Below, piece by piece: positions 6,966-15,823 of a stretch of DNA of 22,777 bases. The notes under the pieces were generated by a model. It was given only the letters and a program-made list of their open reading frames with translations, searched no databases and had not been told where the DNA came from. Source of the DNA: an uncultured Oxalobacteraceae bacterium (GTDB lineage: Bacteria > Pseudomonadota > Gammaproteobacteria > Burkholderiales > Burkholderiaceae); contig CAMLFK010000053.1 in NCBI GenBank assembly GCA_946479255.1, positions 1 through 22,777 of the forward strand, read 5' to 3'. Numbering within the stretch: position 1 is the first letter of the stretch; every line of letters begins with the position of its first letter. The position numbers and the translations under genes are program-made.

Positions 6966-9900
6966 TCACATGGCCTCATGCGGTGCGAGGCCGCCTTGCC
7001 GATGTGTTTCCACCAGGTGCAACACGGCCTTGGACTGGTAGGCCTTGGCCAGCGACATCAAGCGGTCGGCAAAGGGTCGATAGCGTTGGTCCAGCCCGGT
7101 CAGCCGCTCGGCCGCCGCCATGATCTCTTGCATGTTGCCCAGCTTGGCCAGGCGGTACAGCACCTCCATTTCTTCCGCTGGCGGCGCCACCATGGCGCCG
7201 GCTTCCACTGGCGCTTGTGCGGCCCGATAGGTCCATTCCAGCTGCAACAGCCGTGCCATCTGGCTCAGCAGCTTGTCCGCATCGACCGGTTTGGGCAAAA
7301 AGGCATCCATCCCGGCGGCCAGGCATTGTTCGCTGTCGCTGGCCGATACGCTGGCCGACAGGGCGATCACCGGTACCTCCCGGCAGGAATCCGATTGGCG
7401 CAACAGACGGGTGGCGGCAACGCCATCGAGCCGAGGCATGGCGATGTCCATCAGGATCAGGTCCGGCCGCCTGCGCAGCGCCGTGTCGACCGCTTCCTGG
7501 CCGTCGGCGGCCGTGCTCACCTCGAAGCCGAGCGGCGTCAGCAGATCGATCACCACGGCCCGGTTCTCGGCGATATCGTCCACCACCAAAATCGTCCTGC
7601 ACCGCCCCACATAGCCGGTGACGTTCTTGACAGCGGCAACTGCCGCCGCCGGGACCTCGGCCGCGACTTCCGCCGGCTGCGCCCGAAGGTCCAGGTGGAA
7701 GGTGCTGCCCTGGCCGGTCCGGCTTTCGGCGCGGATGTCGCCTCCCATCATGCGCGCATACTGGCGGCTGATGGCCAGCCCCAGGCCGGTGCCGCCCGAC
7801 CGTTGCTGCCTGTCGCCGGCCTGCTCGAACGGTTCGAAGATGGTCTCCAGCTGGTCGCCGGCAATGCCGACGCCGGTATCGGCCACCTCAAAGTGCCACA
7901 AGTCGGGCGGCGCGAAGCGCACCCGCAGCGCCACCCACCCCAGGTCGGTGAACTTGACGGCATTCGACAACAGGTTCAGCAAGACCTGGCGCAGGCGCTT
8001 GGCGTCGGCCCGGATTCCTTGCGGCACGCTTGGTGCCAGCTCGCACACCAGCTCCAGTCCTTTTTGCGCCGCCTTCACGCCGGCGATGTCCATGATGTCG
8101 TTCACGAAGCTCTGGACATGGAGCTCGTCCGGATAAAGTTCCATCTTGCCGGCCTCGATCTTGGCCAGGTCCAGGATATCGTTGATGAGGGTGAGCAGAT
8201 GGTCGCCGCTCTTGCGGATGACTTTCGCCTTCGCCCCATGGGATTCGTCCAGCGCCGGGTCGCGCTCCAGGATCTGGGCATAGCCGAGGATGCTGTTGAG
8301 CGGCGTGCGCAATTCATGGCTCATGTTGGCCAGAAACACGCTCTTGGCGCGGTTGGCCGCTTCCGCCGCCTGGCGCGCTTGCCGTTCCGCTTCAGCCCGC
8401 TTGCGCTCGGACAGATCCAGCACGAAGGCCACGCCCTGATCCGGCGAGTCGTCGAACAGGACGGCGCCGATCAGCACCGGGATGCGGCTGCCGTCCTTGC
8501 GCAGGAATTCTTTCTCATACGGGGTGCAGGACCTGGTGGTGCGCACTTCCACTGCTTTCCGCTCATCGAGTGCCTTGTACTCCGGCGAGGTCAAGGATTG
8601 CCAGTTCACCTGGCCGGCCAACAGCTCTTGCCGCGAATAGCCCAGCATCTCGAGAAACGCCTCGTTGGCCTCACGGATGTTGCCTTGCAAATCCCAGAAG
8701 AAGATGCCGATGATGTTGGCCTCGATCAAACGCCGGATGCGGGCATGGCTGTCGCGCACATCGGCATACAGGCGGGCATTGTCGAGCGAAATGGCGGCCT
8801 GGGACGCCAGCAGTTCCAGCACCTGGACCCGTTCCGGGGGGAAGGCATGGGTGGCCAGATTGTTTTCCAGGTATAGCAGGCCGACCAGGACCGCCTGGCG
8901 CAGCACCGGCAGGCATAGCACGGACTTGGGAGGGTGGTGCGCGAAGTAGGGATCGGCGGCGAACTGGTGCTGGGCCGACGCCTCCATCAGCAGCACCGGC
9001 TCGCGCAAGCGCCGGACATACTGGAGCAGGCTCAGGGGCAGGTGCGCCGGCGAGAGTACGGGTCCCTCAGGCCGGCGCACCTGCACTGTCCGCTGCGCGA
9101 CCGTGGCCTCGGCCGCCAGCACCAGCTCATCGCCCTGCGCCAGCAGCAGGCAGCCGCTCTGGGCGCCCGCGCTTTCGAGCACGAGGCGCAGGAGGGTATC
9201 GATCAGCTCGCCCTGCACGATCTGGCCGGAAATGGCTTGCGAGGCCTTGGCCACCGACAGCAGATCGAGCCGGGCTTCGCTAAGCCGGGCCTCGCCTTCG
9301 AGCGGGCCTGCGGCCGCGCCCTTGCTGGGCGTGCGCAGCTCCGGATACTGTTCGTCGAGCTGGCGCACCTTGCCGTCGGCGCCCCAACGGGCGTAGCAGT
9401 CACGCGCCTGTTCCAGGTAGGCCTTGCCGGGAAGTGCGAGTCCGCGTGCCAGATAAAAGCCGGCGGCGCACTCGCAGCCCATGGCTTCATTGTGCACGAA
9501 GCCATTGTCGCGGGCCGCAGCGATGGCCTGCTCGTACAAGCGCTCGGCATCGAGCTCGCGGCCGTCGATGCGGGCCAGCTCGGCGGCGACCAGGACCCGG
9601 CGGGTTTCAAAGTTTTCAGGTCCGCTCTCGGCCCATGCCGCGAGCTGTTCGTAGTTTCCTTGTAAGTCGGCTAGTAGCTGGGGGCGCGCCGCGGCGCATG
9701 CCGAATCGTAGGCGGCCGCCCGCGCCAGCGCGCCAAAAAAATGGCATTCGGCCTTCTCGAAGTAGGAACGCGCGGTCCACAGAAGCGGTTCGGCCTTGGC
9801 CGCCGCCTGCATGGCAGAGGCATAGTCCCCGGCAAAGACACGGGCTTGCAACTTGCGGATCCAATACAGGCAAGTTGCCAGCGCCAGGCGCGGATCGGCC

Positions 9901-12900
9901 TCCAGATGACTTTCGAAGCTCACTTCGTCGAATTGCTCATCGTTGAAGGATGAAAAATCCAGGGTCAGGCCGCGCAGGGTCCGGATCAGCCTCTGCTGTC
10001 CGGTGATGACGTCGATGACCGATCCGAAGCGCAGCTTCGTGGCGAAGGCGAGGGCGGTCTCGGTCGCGCGCTCGCACTCGGAAAGCACATCACCGGCGGC
10101 GAGAAGATTGGTAATCAGGTTCATGTGGCTATAGGACACGAAGGTGACATCGCCATTTCTATTCGCCGCGTCGATGGCGCGCCGCAACAAGGGCAGGCCG
10201 GTGCGAACATGCCTGGTCCAGGGGGTGACGAAATGTCCGAAGATGAGGCAGAGGCGGGCCTCGAACCGCCTCAGCCCGCGTCTTTCCATCAGGTCGTAGC
10301 CCAGCTTGCCGAACTGGTAGGCGGTCCGGTAGTCGCCGAAACGGCCCCCAAGCATCCAGGCGAGCCAGACATAACCGGAGCTGGAACTATCGCAGTGACC
10401 ATATTCCAGGCTGAGGTTTGCCATGCGGGCGATCGCCAGCCAATGCAGATTCTCGTCGGTGATCGAGGCCGGCGGCAGGATTGTGATCAGCACGTCGAAA
10501 GTGGCGCGCGTGCCTGGATCGCTCATCAGGGGCAGATCGATGAGCTCTTCAATGGATTGGGCGCCAAGTTGCCGCCTGAAGCGTTGGACTTCCTGCTCGA
10601 CCTCCTCGTTCGACGGATGGGCGGGCCAGTCGATTCCCGCATGCCGCAGATACTCCAGGCTGACATCGATGGCGCGGTCGGCCAGGTCCAGGGTGATGTA
10701 GAGGTCGATTCGCAGGCAGGCGACGGCAGCCAGATCCGTGAGCGTGGCGGCGCGCAGCGCCAGCGCCGACAGCCGGTGGTCGGCGGCCTGCATGTCGCCG
10801 GTCTGGAATTCGCATTCGGCGCGATTGATGTCCAGCGCGAAGGCCAGGTCGTAGCGCCGCTGCCAGCGTTCTTCCGTCAGCAGGGCCGCGCCGCCGGCCA
10901 GGAATTTCAGGGCCGTGGCATAGGCCGTCGATCGCTTGGCGCGTTGGCCGGCGATCAGGTTCAGCTCGGCCACTCTTTCCCGTTCCTCGATTGATGTGAT
11001 CAGGGCGCTACCGGGGTTGAGCTGGTTGACGATATCGAAGATTTTCTCTTCGACGTCCTCGGCAGGCGTGCGCGCCGCCAGCAGGCGGCCGATTCGGAGA
11101 TGGGCGGCCGGCCGCTCGGCTTCGGCGATGAGGGAATAGGCCGCCTCCTGAAAACGGTCATGGAGGAAGGTGTAGGTGTCGGTCTCGCCCGATTGCCGTA
11201 CGAAGCCGGCGCGCAAGGCCTCCAGGAGCGCCGCCTGGGTGGCCTCCGCGCTTTCCTCGCGGATCAGGCTCAGCGTGGCAAGGTCGGCGGTGTTGCCCAG
11301 GCAGGCAAAGCGGGCCAGGGCCTCTTGCGTCTCCTGCGGCAGACGGGCCAGCTTGCCTACCATCAGGTCCGCGATATTGTCGGTAAAGCCCTTGGCCTGG
11401 ATGCGCGGCAGGTTCCAGCGCCAAGCGCCCTGGCCGCTATCGAACTGCAGCAGTTTTTCCTCGGCCAGGGCGTCCAGGAACTGGCGGGTAAAGAAGGGAT
11501 TGCCGCCGGTCTTGTCCCACACCAGCTGCGCCAGCGGCCGGGCCTCGGCGGGCGGGCAATGCAGCGCGCCGGCGGCCAGTTGCGCGACATCGCCAAGGCT
11601 CAGCGCGGCCAGCGCAATGTGCTGCGTCGCGCCGCCCGCCTGGCGGATCGCTTCCAGGCCACGCATCAGCGGATGGTTGCCGTCGACTTCGTTGTCGCGG
11701 TATGCGCCGACCAGCAACAGGTAACGCAGGTCCGGATCGGTGGCGAGATCGGCCAGCAGGGCCAGCGTTCCCGCGTCCGCCCATTGCAAGTCGTCGAGGA
11801 ACAGCACCAAAGGGTGGACCTGGGTGGCGAACACGCCGATGAAATGCCGCAATACCAGCTGGAAGCGGCCTTGCGCCTGCTGCGGCGGCAGCTCGGGCAC
11901 GGACGGCTGCGGCCCGATGACCAGTTCGAGCCGGGGGATCAGGCGCACCATGAGCTGGGCGTTCGGGGCCAAAGCTTCGTGAAGGGCCTGCCGCCAATGC
12001 GTGATACCGGCCTCGCTTTCGCCCAAGAGATGGCGCACCAGGCCGTCGAAGGCAAGGGCCAGGGTGGCATAGGGAATGTCGCGCCGATACTGGTCGAACT
12101 TGCCGGCCAGGAAGTAACCGCGCCGCGCCACCACCGGTTGCTGCAGTGTCTGGATCAGGGCCGATTTGCCGACTCCCGAATAGCCGGCCACGGTCACCAG
12201 CATTGGGGTGCCCGTCGCGGCCACCGCCTCGAACGCGGCCAGCAGCGCAGCGCTTTCCCGTTCCCGTCCGTACAGCTTGGGCGGGACCTGGAAACGGTCG
12301 GCCATATCGCGCCGGCCCAGCGCGAACGGCGCAATCTCTCCCGCCTCCTGCCATTGGGCCAGGCACTGCTCCAGGTCGGCCAGCAGGCCATGTGCACTCT
12401 GGTAGCGCTCCTCCGGCAGCTTGGCCAACAGCTTGAGCACGAGGGCGGACACTGCCGGAGGAACGCTGGGTGTCCGTTCGTGCGGCGGGACCGGCCTGCG
12501 CGCGAGGTGGCAATGCACCCATTCCAGCGGATCGTCCGCCTCGAACGGCAATTGGCCGCTCAACAGGCGGTACAGCAACACCCCCAGCGAATAGAAATCG
12601 GTGCGGTGATCGGCGGGGCGGTTCATGCGTCCGGTCTGCTCGGGCGACACATATGCCCAGTCGCGGCCGGCCGCCGTGCGGGCGGTGGCAGCGTCCTCGC
12701 GCGCCGTCGCCCGGCTCAGATCCGCCAGTTTCAGCTGCACCGGATCGTGGGCCTGGGCCAGCAGGAAGTTGGCGGGCCGGATGTCGCCATGCACGATGCC
12801 GGCCGCATGGAGCGCGGCCAAGGCGCGGGCCGCCTGCAAGGCGATGCTCAGCGCCACCGGCAGGCAGAGCGGTGGCGGGCGCGCCAGCACGGCGTCCAGG

Positions 12901-13154
12901 CCCTCGCCGGAGAACGCTTCCAGGACCAGGGCCGGGTGCGCTCCGTCCTCAAGCAGGGCCAGTGGTTTGAGAATCTCGGGCGCCTCCAGAGATTGCAGCA
13001 AGGCATATTCCCGGCGCAGTCCGTCGACGGCGTTCTCGTGTGCGGGGAGCTTGAGCAGGGCGGTGGTGCCGGTAGTGAGCTCGCGGGCAAGGTGAAGGGG
13101 GCCGCCGGCTGTTACCCCGAGCTGCTCAAGAATCTGATAATTGCCCACGTTCAT
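6966..13154 (-). CDS. Trifunctional Ser/Thr kinase-like / ATPase / hybrid sensor histidine kinase (2062 aa)
   Basis: Domains in order: Ser/Thr-kinase-like, about 5-265, with Lys35, HGDIRPAN (Asp124, Asn129) and the family's SPEQTGRMNR near 170-179, but DFG is replaced by DLS (Asp145) and the Gly-rich loop is weak. Next is an AAA/STAND-like ATPase with Walker A GYSGVGKS (324-331) and Walker B LVLFLDD (449-455), then a long helical TPR-like region (about 560-1295). A GAF domain (about 1296-1467) and PAS domain (about 1472-1585) follow. HisKA has His1613 in MSHELRTPLN, and HATPase has N1727/N1731, DTGVG and GTGLGL. The receiver (1853-1974) has Asp1859-1860, Asp1903 and Lys1955, and an 88-residue tail follows without an Hpt motif. 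No membrane segment was seen, so it is a cytoplasmic sensor. This matches the class NCBI names trifunctional kinases. The start lies 50 bases after the recombinase stop and lacks a strong ribosome site. Confidence 0.94.
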   Translation of the reverse strand: MNVGNYQILEQLGVTAGGPLHLARELTTGTTALLKLPAHENAVDGLRREYALLQSLEAPEILKPLALLEDGAHPALVLEAFSGEGLDAVLARPPPLCLPVALSIALQAARALAALHAAGIVHGDIRPANFLLAQAHDPVQLKLADLSRATAREDAATARTAAGRDWAYVSPEQTGRMNRPADHRTDFYSLGVLLYRLLSGQLPFEADDPLEWVHCHLARRPVPPHERTPSVPPAVSALVLKLLAKLPEERYQSAHGLLADLEQCLAQWQEAGEIAPFALGRRDMADRFQVPPKLYGRERESAALLAAFEAVAATGTPMLVTVAGYSGVGKSALIQTLQQPVVARRGYFLAGKFDQYRRDIPYATLALAFDGLVRHLLGESEAGITHWRQALHEALAPNAQLMVRLIPRLELVIGPQPSVPELPPQQAQGRFQLVLRHFIGVFATQVHPLVLFLDDLQWADAGTLALLADLATDPDLRYLLLVGAYRDNEVDGNHPLMRGLEAIRQAGGATQHIALAALSLGDVAQLAAGALHCPPAEARPLAQLVWDKTGGNPFFTRQFLDALAEEKLLQFDSGQGAWRWNLPRIQAKGFTDNIADLMVGKLARLPQETQEALARFACLGNTADLATLSLIREESAEATQAALLEALRAGFVRQSGETDTYTFLHDRFQEAAYSLIAEAERPAAHLRIGRLLAARTPAEDVEEKIFDIVNQLNPGSALITSIEERERVAELNLIAGQRAKRSTAYATALKFLAGGAALLTEERWQRRYDLAFALDINRAECEFQTGDMQAADHRLSALALRAATLTDLAAVACLRIDLYITLDLADRAIDVSLEYLRHAGIDWPAHPSNEEVEQEVQRFRRQLGAQSIEELIDLPLMSDPGTRATFDVLITILPPASITDENLHWLAIARMANLSLEYGHCDSSSSGYVWLAWMLGGRFGDYRTAYQFGKLGYDLMERRGLRRFEARLCLIFGHFVTPWTRHVRTGLPLLRRAIDAANRNGDVTFVSYSHMNLITNLLAAGDVLSECERATETALAFATKLRFGSVIDVITGQQRLIRTLRGLTLDFSSFNDEQFDEVSFESHLEADPRLALATCLYWIRKLQARVFAGDYASAMQAAAKAEPLLWTARSYFEKAECHFFGALARAAAYDSACAAARPQLLADLQGNYEQLAAWAESGPENFETRRVLVAAELARIDGRELDAERLYEQAIAAARDNGFVHNEAMGCECAAGFYLARGLALPGKAYLEQARDCYARWGADGKVRQLDEQYPELRTPSKGAAAGPLEGEARLSEARLDLLSVAKASQAISGQIVQGELIDTLLRLVLESAGAQSGCLLLAQGDELVLAAEATVAQRTVQVRRPEGPVLSPAHLPLSLLQYVRRLREPVLLMEASAQHQFAADPYFAHHPPKSVLCLPVLRQAVLVGLLYLENNLATHAFPPERVQVLELLASQAAISLDNARLYADVRDSHARIRRLIEANIIGIFFWDLQGNIREANEAFLEMLGYSRQELLAGQVNWQSLTSPEYKALDERKAVEVRTTRSCTPYEKEFLRKDGSRIPVLIGAVLFDDSPDQGVAFVLDLSERKRAEAERQARQAAEAANRAKSVFLANMSHELRTPLNSILGYAQILERDPALDESHGAKAKVIRKSGDHLLTLINDILDLAKIEAGKMELYPDELHVQSFVNDIMDIAGVKAAQKGLELVCELAPSVPQGIRADAKRLRQVLLNLLSNAVKFTDLGWVALRVRFAPPDLWHFEVADTGVGIAGDQLETIFEPFEQAGDRQQRSGGTGLGLAISRQYARMMGGDIRAESRTGQGSTFHLDLRAQPAEVAAEVPAAAVAAVKNVTGYVGRCRTILVVDDIAENRAVVIDLLTPLGFEVSTAADGQEAVDTALRRRPDLILMDIAMPRLDGVAATRLLRQSDSCREVPVIALSASVSASDSEQCLAAGMDAFLPKPVDADKLLSQMARLLQLEWTYRAAQAPVEAGAMVAPPAEEMEVLYRLAKLGNMQEIMAAAERLTGLDQRYRPFADRLMSLAKAYQSKAVLHLVETHRQGGLAPHEAM

Positions 13155-13204
13155 ACGACCGCATTTTTTCGAGAACTGCTATCAACAACGTGTACGCATG
13201 GGAT

Positions 13205-13867
13205 TCAAGCGGCATGCGGTGGGCGAGCAGCAACTTTGCGGTCCTGTTGGTCCTGTACCAATGCTTCGCCCAGCTTCTTGCGGTAGTTGCGCAGCCCGTA
13301 CAGGCGCGAAGAAAAGCAATCGACAATGGTCATCAGGTCTTGTGCTATTTCCTGCTCGGGTGACAGGCCTTCCTGATCCAGCACCAGCAGCTCGCAGCCG
13401 TGCGACTGGGCATAGTGGGCAAACCAGTCGAAACCGAAACGGGTCAAGCGGTCGTGATGCGCCAGGATGAGTGTGCTCACTTCCTCACGCCCGATCGCAT
13501 CCATCAGCGCGAGGAAACGCTTGCGCTTGAAGTTGAGTCCTCCGCCTACCTCTTCTATAAAGTCGACGTTGGCCAGCCCGCGTGCGACAGTGAACTGTTC
13601 CAGTATGCGCCGCTGATTTGCCAGATCAGGGCGCTGGCGTGAACTGGACACGCGGCAGTAAGCGACAATCTGTTTTGGCGCACTGGCAGGCTCGCTGGAA
13701 GGTTTTATTCGCAAGAAATCCTGGAGCTGGCTCGGGGTATAGCGACGGCGGTTGCTGTCCGTGCGCGCAATCGGGAGCAGGCGTCCTTCGCGCTCCCAAC
13801 GCTGAACGGTTTTGACGGTGACCCCGAGCACCTTGGCCGCTACGCTGATGTCGACAGTATTTTCCAT
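13205..13867 (-). CDS. tnpA: IS607-family serine recombinase (TnpA), without TnpB partner
   Basis: An N-terminal MerR-like helix-turn-helix (VAAKVLGVTVKTVQRWEREG, residues about 9-28 from this start) precedes a short resolvase-type catalytic domain. It contains YCRVSS, whose first Ser aligns with the resolvase nucleophile, RPDLANQRRILEQF, VGGGLNFKRKRF, LILAHHDRLTRFGFDW and DCFSSRLYGLRNYRKKL. This order, DNA-binding domain first, is characteristic of IS607 transposases. About 220 aa is full length, so the protein looks intact. IS607 elements usually carry tnpB directly after tnpA, but here 50 bases separate the stop from the kinase gene and no TnpB-like sequence is seen. IS607 ends lack inverted repeats, so element borders could not be placed. 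An in-frame GTG at 13873 is an alternative start; the ATG was preferred. Confidence 0.88.
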   Translation of the reverse strand: MENTVDISVAAKVLGVTVKTVQRWEREGRLLPIARTDSNRRRYTPSQLQDFLRIKPSSEPASAPKQIVAYCRVSSSRQRPDLANQRRILEQFTVARGLANVDFIEEVGGGLNFKRKRFLALMDAIGREEVSTLILAHHDRLTRFGFDWFAHYAQSHGCELLVLDQEGLSPEQEIAQDLMTIVDCFSSRLYGLRNYRKKLGEALVQDQQDRKVAARPPHAA

Positions 13868-13873
13868 GATCAC

Positions 13874-14055
13874 CGTTGGACACCGTCAGTCACTTTAAGT
13901 TCAAGCAGATATTCCTGCCTTGGCGGGGGCGGATTGCCGTTTACTTTATTCTATCGGAATTTTGACCCTGCGCCGGCGCACAGGACAGCGCGGGCGAGGA
14001 ACCTAAGGGCCGGCCCACCTGTCGAAGCATCACCAAACGACAGAGGAGGCAGCGT
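13874..14055. promoter_or_regulatory. Divergent promoter region between recombinase and DUF1302 operon
   Basis: The 182-base gap between two divergently transcribed genes must hold both promoters. Its middle (about 13930-13965) is AT-rich (TTTACTTTATTCTATCG). A TTGCCG 17 bases before GAATTT is a weak -35/-10 candidate for the rightward operon. A perfect 12-base palindrome, TGCGCCGGCGCA, lies at 13969-13980 just after it and could be an operator or simply a GC-rich chance match. No regulator gene of the usual type is adjacent. Confidence 0.35.
14044..14049 (+). promoter_or_regulatory. Perfect Shine-Dalgarno (AGGAGG) of DUF1302 gene
   Basis: AGGAGG lies 6 bases before the ATG at 14056 and settles the start of the DUF1302 gene. 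It is the only perfect AGGAGG placed before a start codon that I noticed in the window, suggesting strong translation of the first operon gene. Confidence 0.8.
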
Positions 14056-15813
14056 ATGAATTTGCACGCCGATGTGCCGAAGGCCAAGCGTTTCCCTTGC
14101 CGCCACCCTGCGCCGCTGGCGCTTGCCGCTGTCGTCGCATCGCTCGGGGCCATGCCGCTTGCCCGGGCTGTCGATATCCCAAGCGGCAATCCGGACTTGG
14201 CGATGCGTTGGGATAATACCGTCAAGTACAGCGCCGCCGCGCGCGTGAAGTCCCGCTCGCCGATCCTGACGGCCAATCCCAACCTGAATGACGGCGACCT
14301 CAACTTCGCCCGCGGGCTCATTTCCAATCGCGTCGACCTGCTCTCCGAGTTCGACCTCACCTACAGGCAGATGGGCCTGCGCTTGAGTGGCGCCGCCTGG
14401 TACGACGACGTCTATAACCGCCGCAACGATCATCCGGACGATGGCACGGCCAACCAGCTGTCCGTGCCCTACAATCGCTTCACCGACGACACGCGGGAGA
14501 TCCATGGCCGCAAGGCGGAACTGCTCGACGCCTTCGTCTTCAGCAAGTTCAACGTCGGCGACAAGCCGGTCACGGTGCGGGCCGGCAGGCATGCGCAGGT
14601 CTGGGGCGAATCGCTATTCTTTGGCGGCAACGCCATCGCCGGCGGCATGATGCCGATCGATGCCGTCAAGCTGTTGTCGGTCCCTAATACCCAGTTCAAG
14701 GAAGCCTTGCGGACGGTGCCGATGTTGTCCGGCCAGGTGCAGCTGACTCCCGAGGTGGCCGTGGCCGCCTACTACCAGCTGCGCTGGCGGGCCCACCGCC
14801 TGCCTGCGGTGGGCAGCTATTTCTCCCAGATCGACTTCCTCCCGGAAGGCGGCGAACAGCTTCTGCTTGGCCTGCCAACCGTGGCCCAGGGAGGGCCCTT
14901 CCTGCAAGACAACGCGCCGCGCGTGGGAGACGAGAAGGCCGCGAACTCCGGCCAGGGTGGGCTCAGGGTCGGCATCCGGCACGAGGGGACCGACTACGGG
15001 CTGTACGCCATCCGCTTCCACAACAAGGGCCCGCAGGTGGTCACCAACCTGGGCCTCAGGCCGGTGACCGGCGTCTTCCCGGGGCCGGGCTGCACTGTGC
15101 CGGGATCGGTGCAGACCGGGGCCGCCAGCTGCGCCCTGGCGGGCCCGGTATCCTACCGGCTCGCCTACCATGAGGGCATCAAGGCCTATGGCGCCAGTGC
15201 CAGCCGCACCTTCAACAACGTGAATCTGGCAGTGGAAGCCTCGATTCGCCACAACCAGGACTTGCCGAGCAGCGGGGTGGTCGATACCAGCGCCCTGGGC
15301 GGCATCCCCACCAACAATAGCGACCGTCCCGCCTACGCCACGGGCCGGACCGCGCACGCGAATCTTTCCGTTCTCTGGAGCCTGCAGCCGACAGCCCTGT
15401 TCAGGGAATCCAATTTCACCGGAGAAGTCATCTGGAACCGCTTGCTCAAGGTGAAGAACAACCCTTCGCTGGTGAGCGCCACCGCGAAGCGCGATGCGTT
15501 TGCGCTGCGGGGATTGTTCGAGCCGGTGTACCGCCGGGTCATCCCCGGCCTCGACCTGTCCGTTCCTATCGGCTTGGGCTATGCGCCCAAGGGCTCGCGT
15601 TCGATGGCGCTCGGCCCGGGCACACCGGAAGGCGGCGGCGACCTCAATATCGGTCTGAACGGCACCTACCTCAATACCTGGATCATGAGCCTTTCGCTTA
15701 CTCACTATTTCGGGAAGGAACAGCCCGTCGCGGACGCCAACGGCAACCTCAGCTACGCACAAAGCCTGAAAGACCGCGACTTCCTGGCGTTCTCCATTCG
15801 CCGCACATTCTGA
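14056..15813 (+). CDS. DUF1302 family outer-membrane protein
   Basis: A 585-aa protein with a clear signal peptide (hydrophobic PLALAAVVASLGAMPLARA, cleavage after about residue 38). The mature part begins with VDIPSGNPDLAMRWDNTVKYS and runs through FARGLISNRVDLLSEFDLTY, GRHAQVWGESLFFGGN, and IRFHNKGPQVV to a terminal FSIRRTF. These are typical of DUF1302, a family predicted to form large outer-membrane beta barrels; the final Phe fits barrel assembly signals. Its molecular role is not established; it could be the outer-membrane pore of the system formed with the three genes after it. It is the first gene of the operon and ends 10 bases before DUF1329. A Cys pair (PGCTVP and SCALAG) in a probable loop may form a disulfide. 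The family call is firm, the function is inferred. Confidence 0.92.
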   Translation: MNLHADVPKAKRFPCRHPAPLALAAVVASLGAMPLARAVDIPSGNPDLAMRWDNTVKYSAAARVKSRSPILTANPNLNDGDLNFARGLISNRVDLLSEFDLTYRQMGLRLSGAAWYDDVYNRRNDHPDDGTANQLSVPYNRFTDDTREIHGRKAELLDAFVFSKFNVGDKPVTVRAGRHAQVWGESLFFGGNAIAGGMMPIDAVKLLSVPNTQFKEALRTVPMLSGQVQLTPEVAVAAYYQLRWRAHRLPAVGSYFSQIDFLPEGGEQLLLGLPTVAQGGPFLQDNAPRVGDEKAANSGQGGLRVGIRHEGTDYGLYAIRFHNKGPQVVTNLGLRPVTGVFPGPGCTVPGSVQTGAASCALAGPVSYRLAYHEGIKAYGASASRTFNNVNLAVEASIRHNQDLPSSGVVDTSALGGIPTNNSDRPAYATGRTAHANLSVLWSLQPTALFRESNFTGEVIWNRLLKVKNNPSLVSATAKRDAFALRGLFEPVYRRVIPGLDLSVPIGLGYAPKGSRSMALGPGTPEGGGDLNIGLNGTYLNTWIMSLSLTHYFGKEQPVADANGNLSYAQSLKDRDFLAFSIRRTF

Positions 15814-15823
15814 GGAGCTGAAG

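Noticed and set aside
6924..8876. 650-codon open frame on the plus strand over the kinase gene
   Set aside because: It is antisense to the histidine kinase and receiver domains, has no recognisable domain and is low-complexity (His/Gln/Gly/Arg rich), as expected for a shadow frame in GC-rich DNA.
13155..13204. TnpB remnant or guide RNA after the recombinase
   Set aside because: Only 50 bases lie before the kinase start and no TnpB motif or recognisable structure is seen.
11100..13286. 728-codon open frame on the plus strand over the kinase N-terminus
   Set aside because: Antisense shadow of the kinase/ATPase domains, rich in Gly, Gln and Arg with no family motif.
13205..13867. MerR-type transcription regulator
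   Set aside because: The HTH is MerR-like, but the rest is a serine-recombinase catalytic domain (YCRVSS, DRLTRFG), which fits IS607 TnpA.
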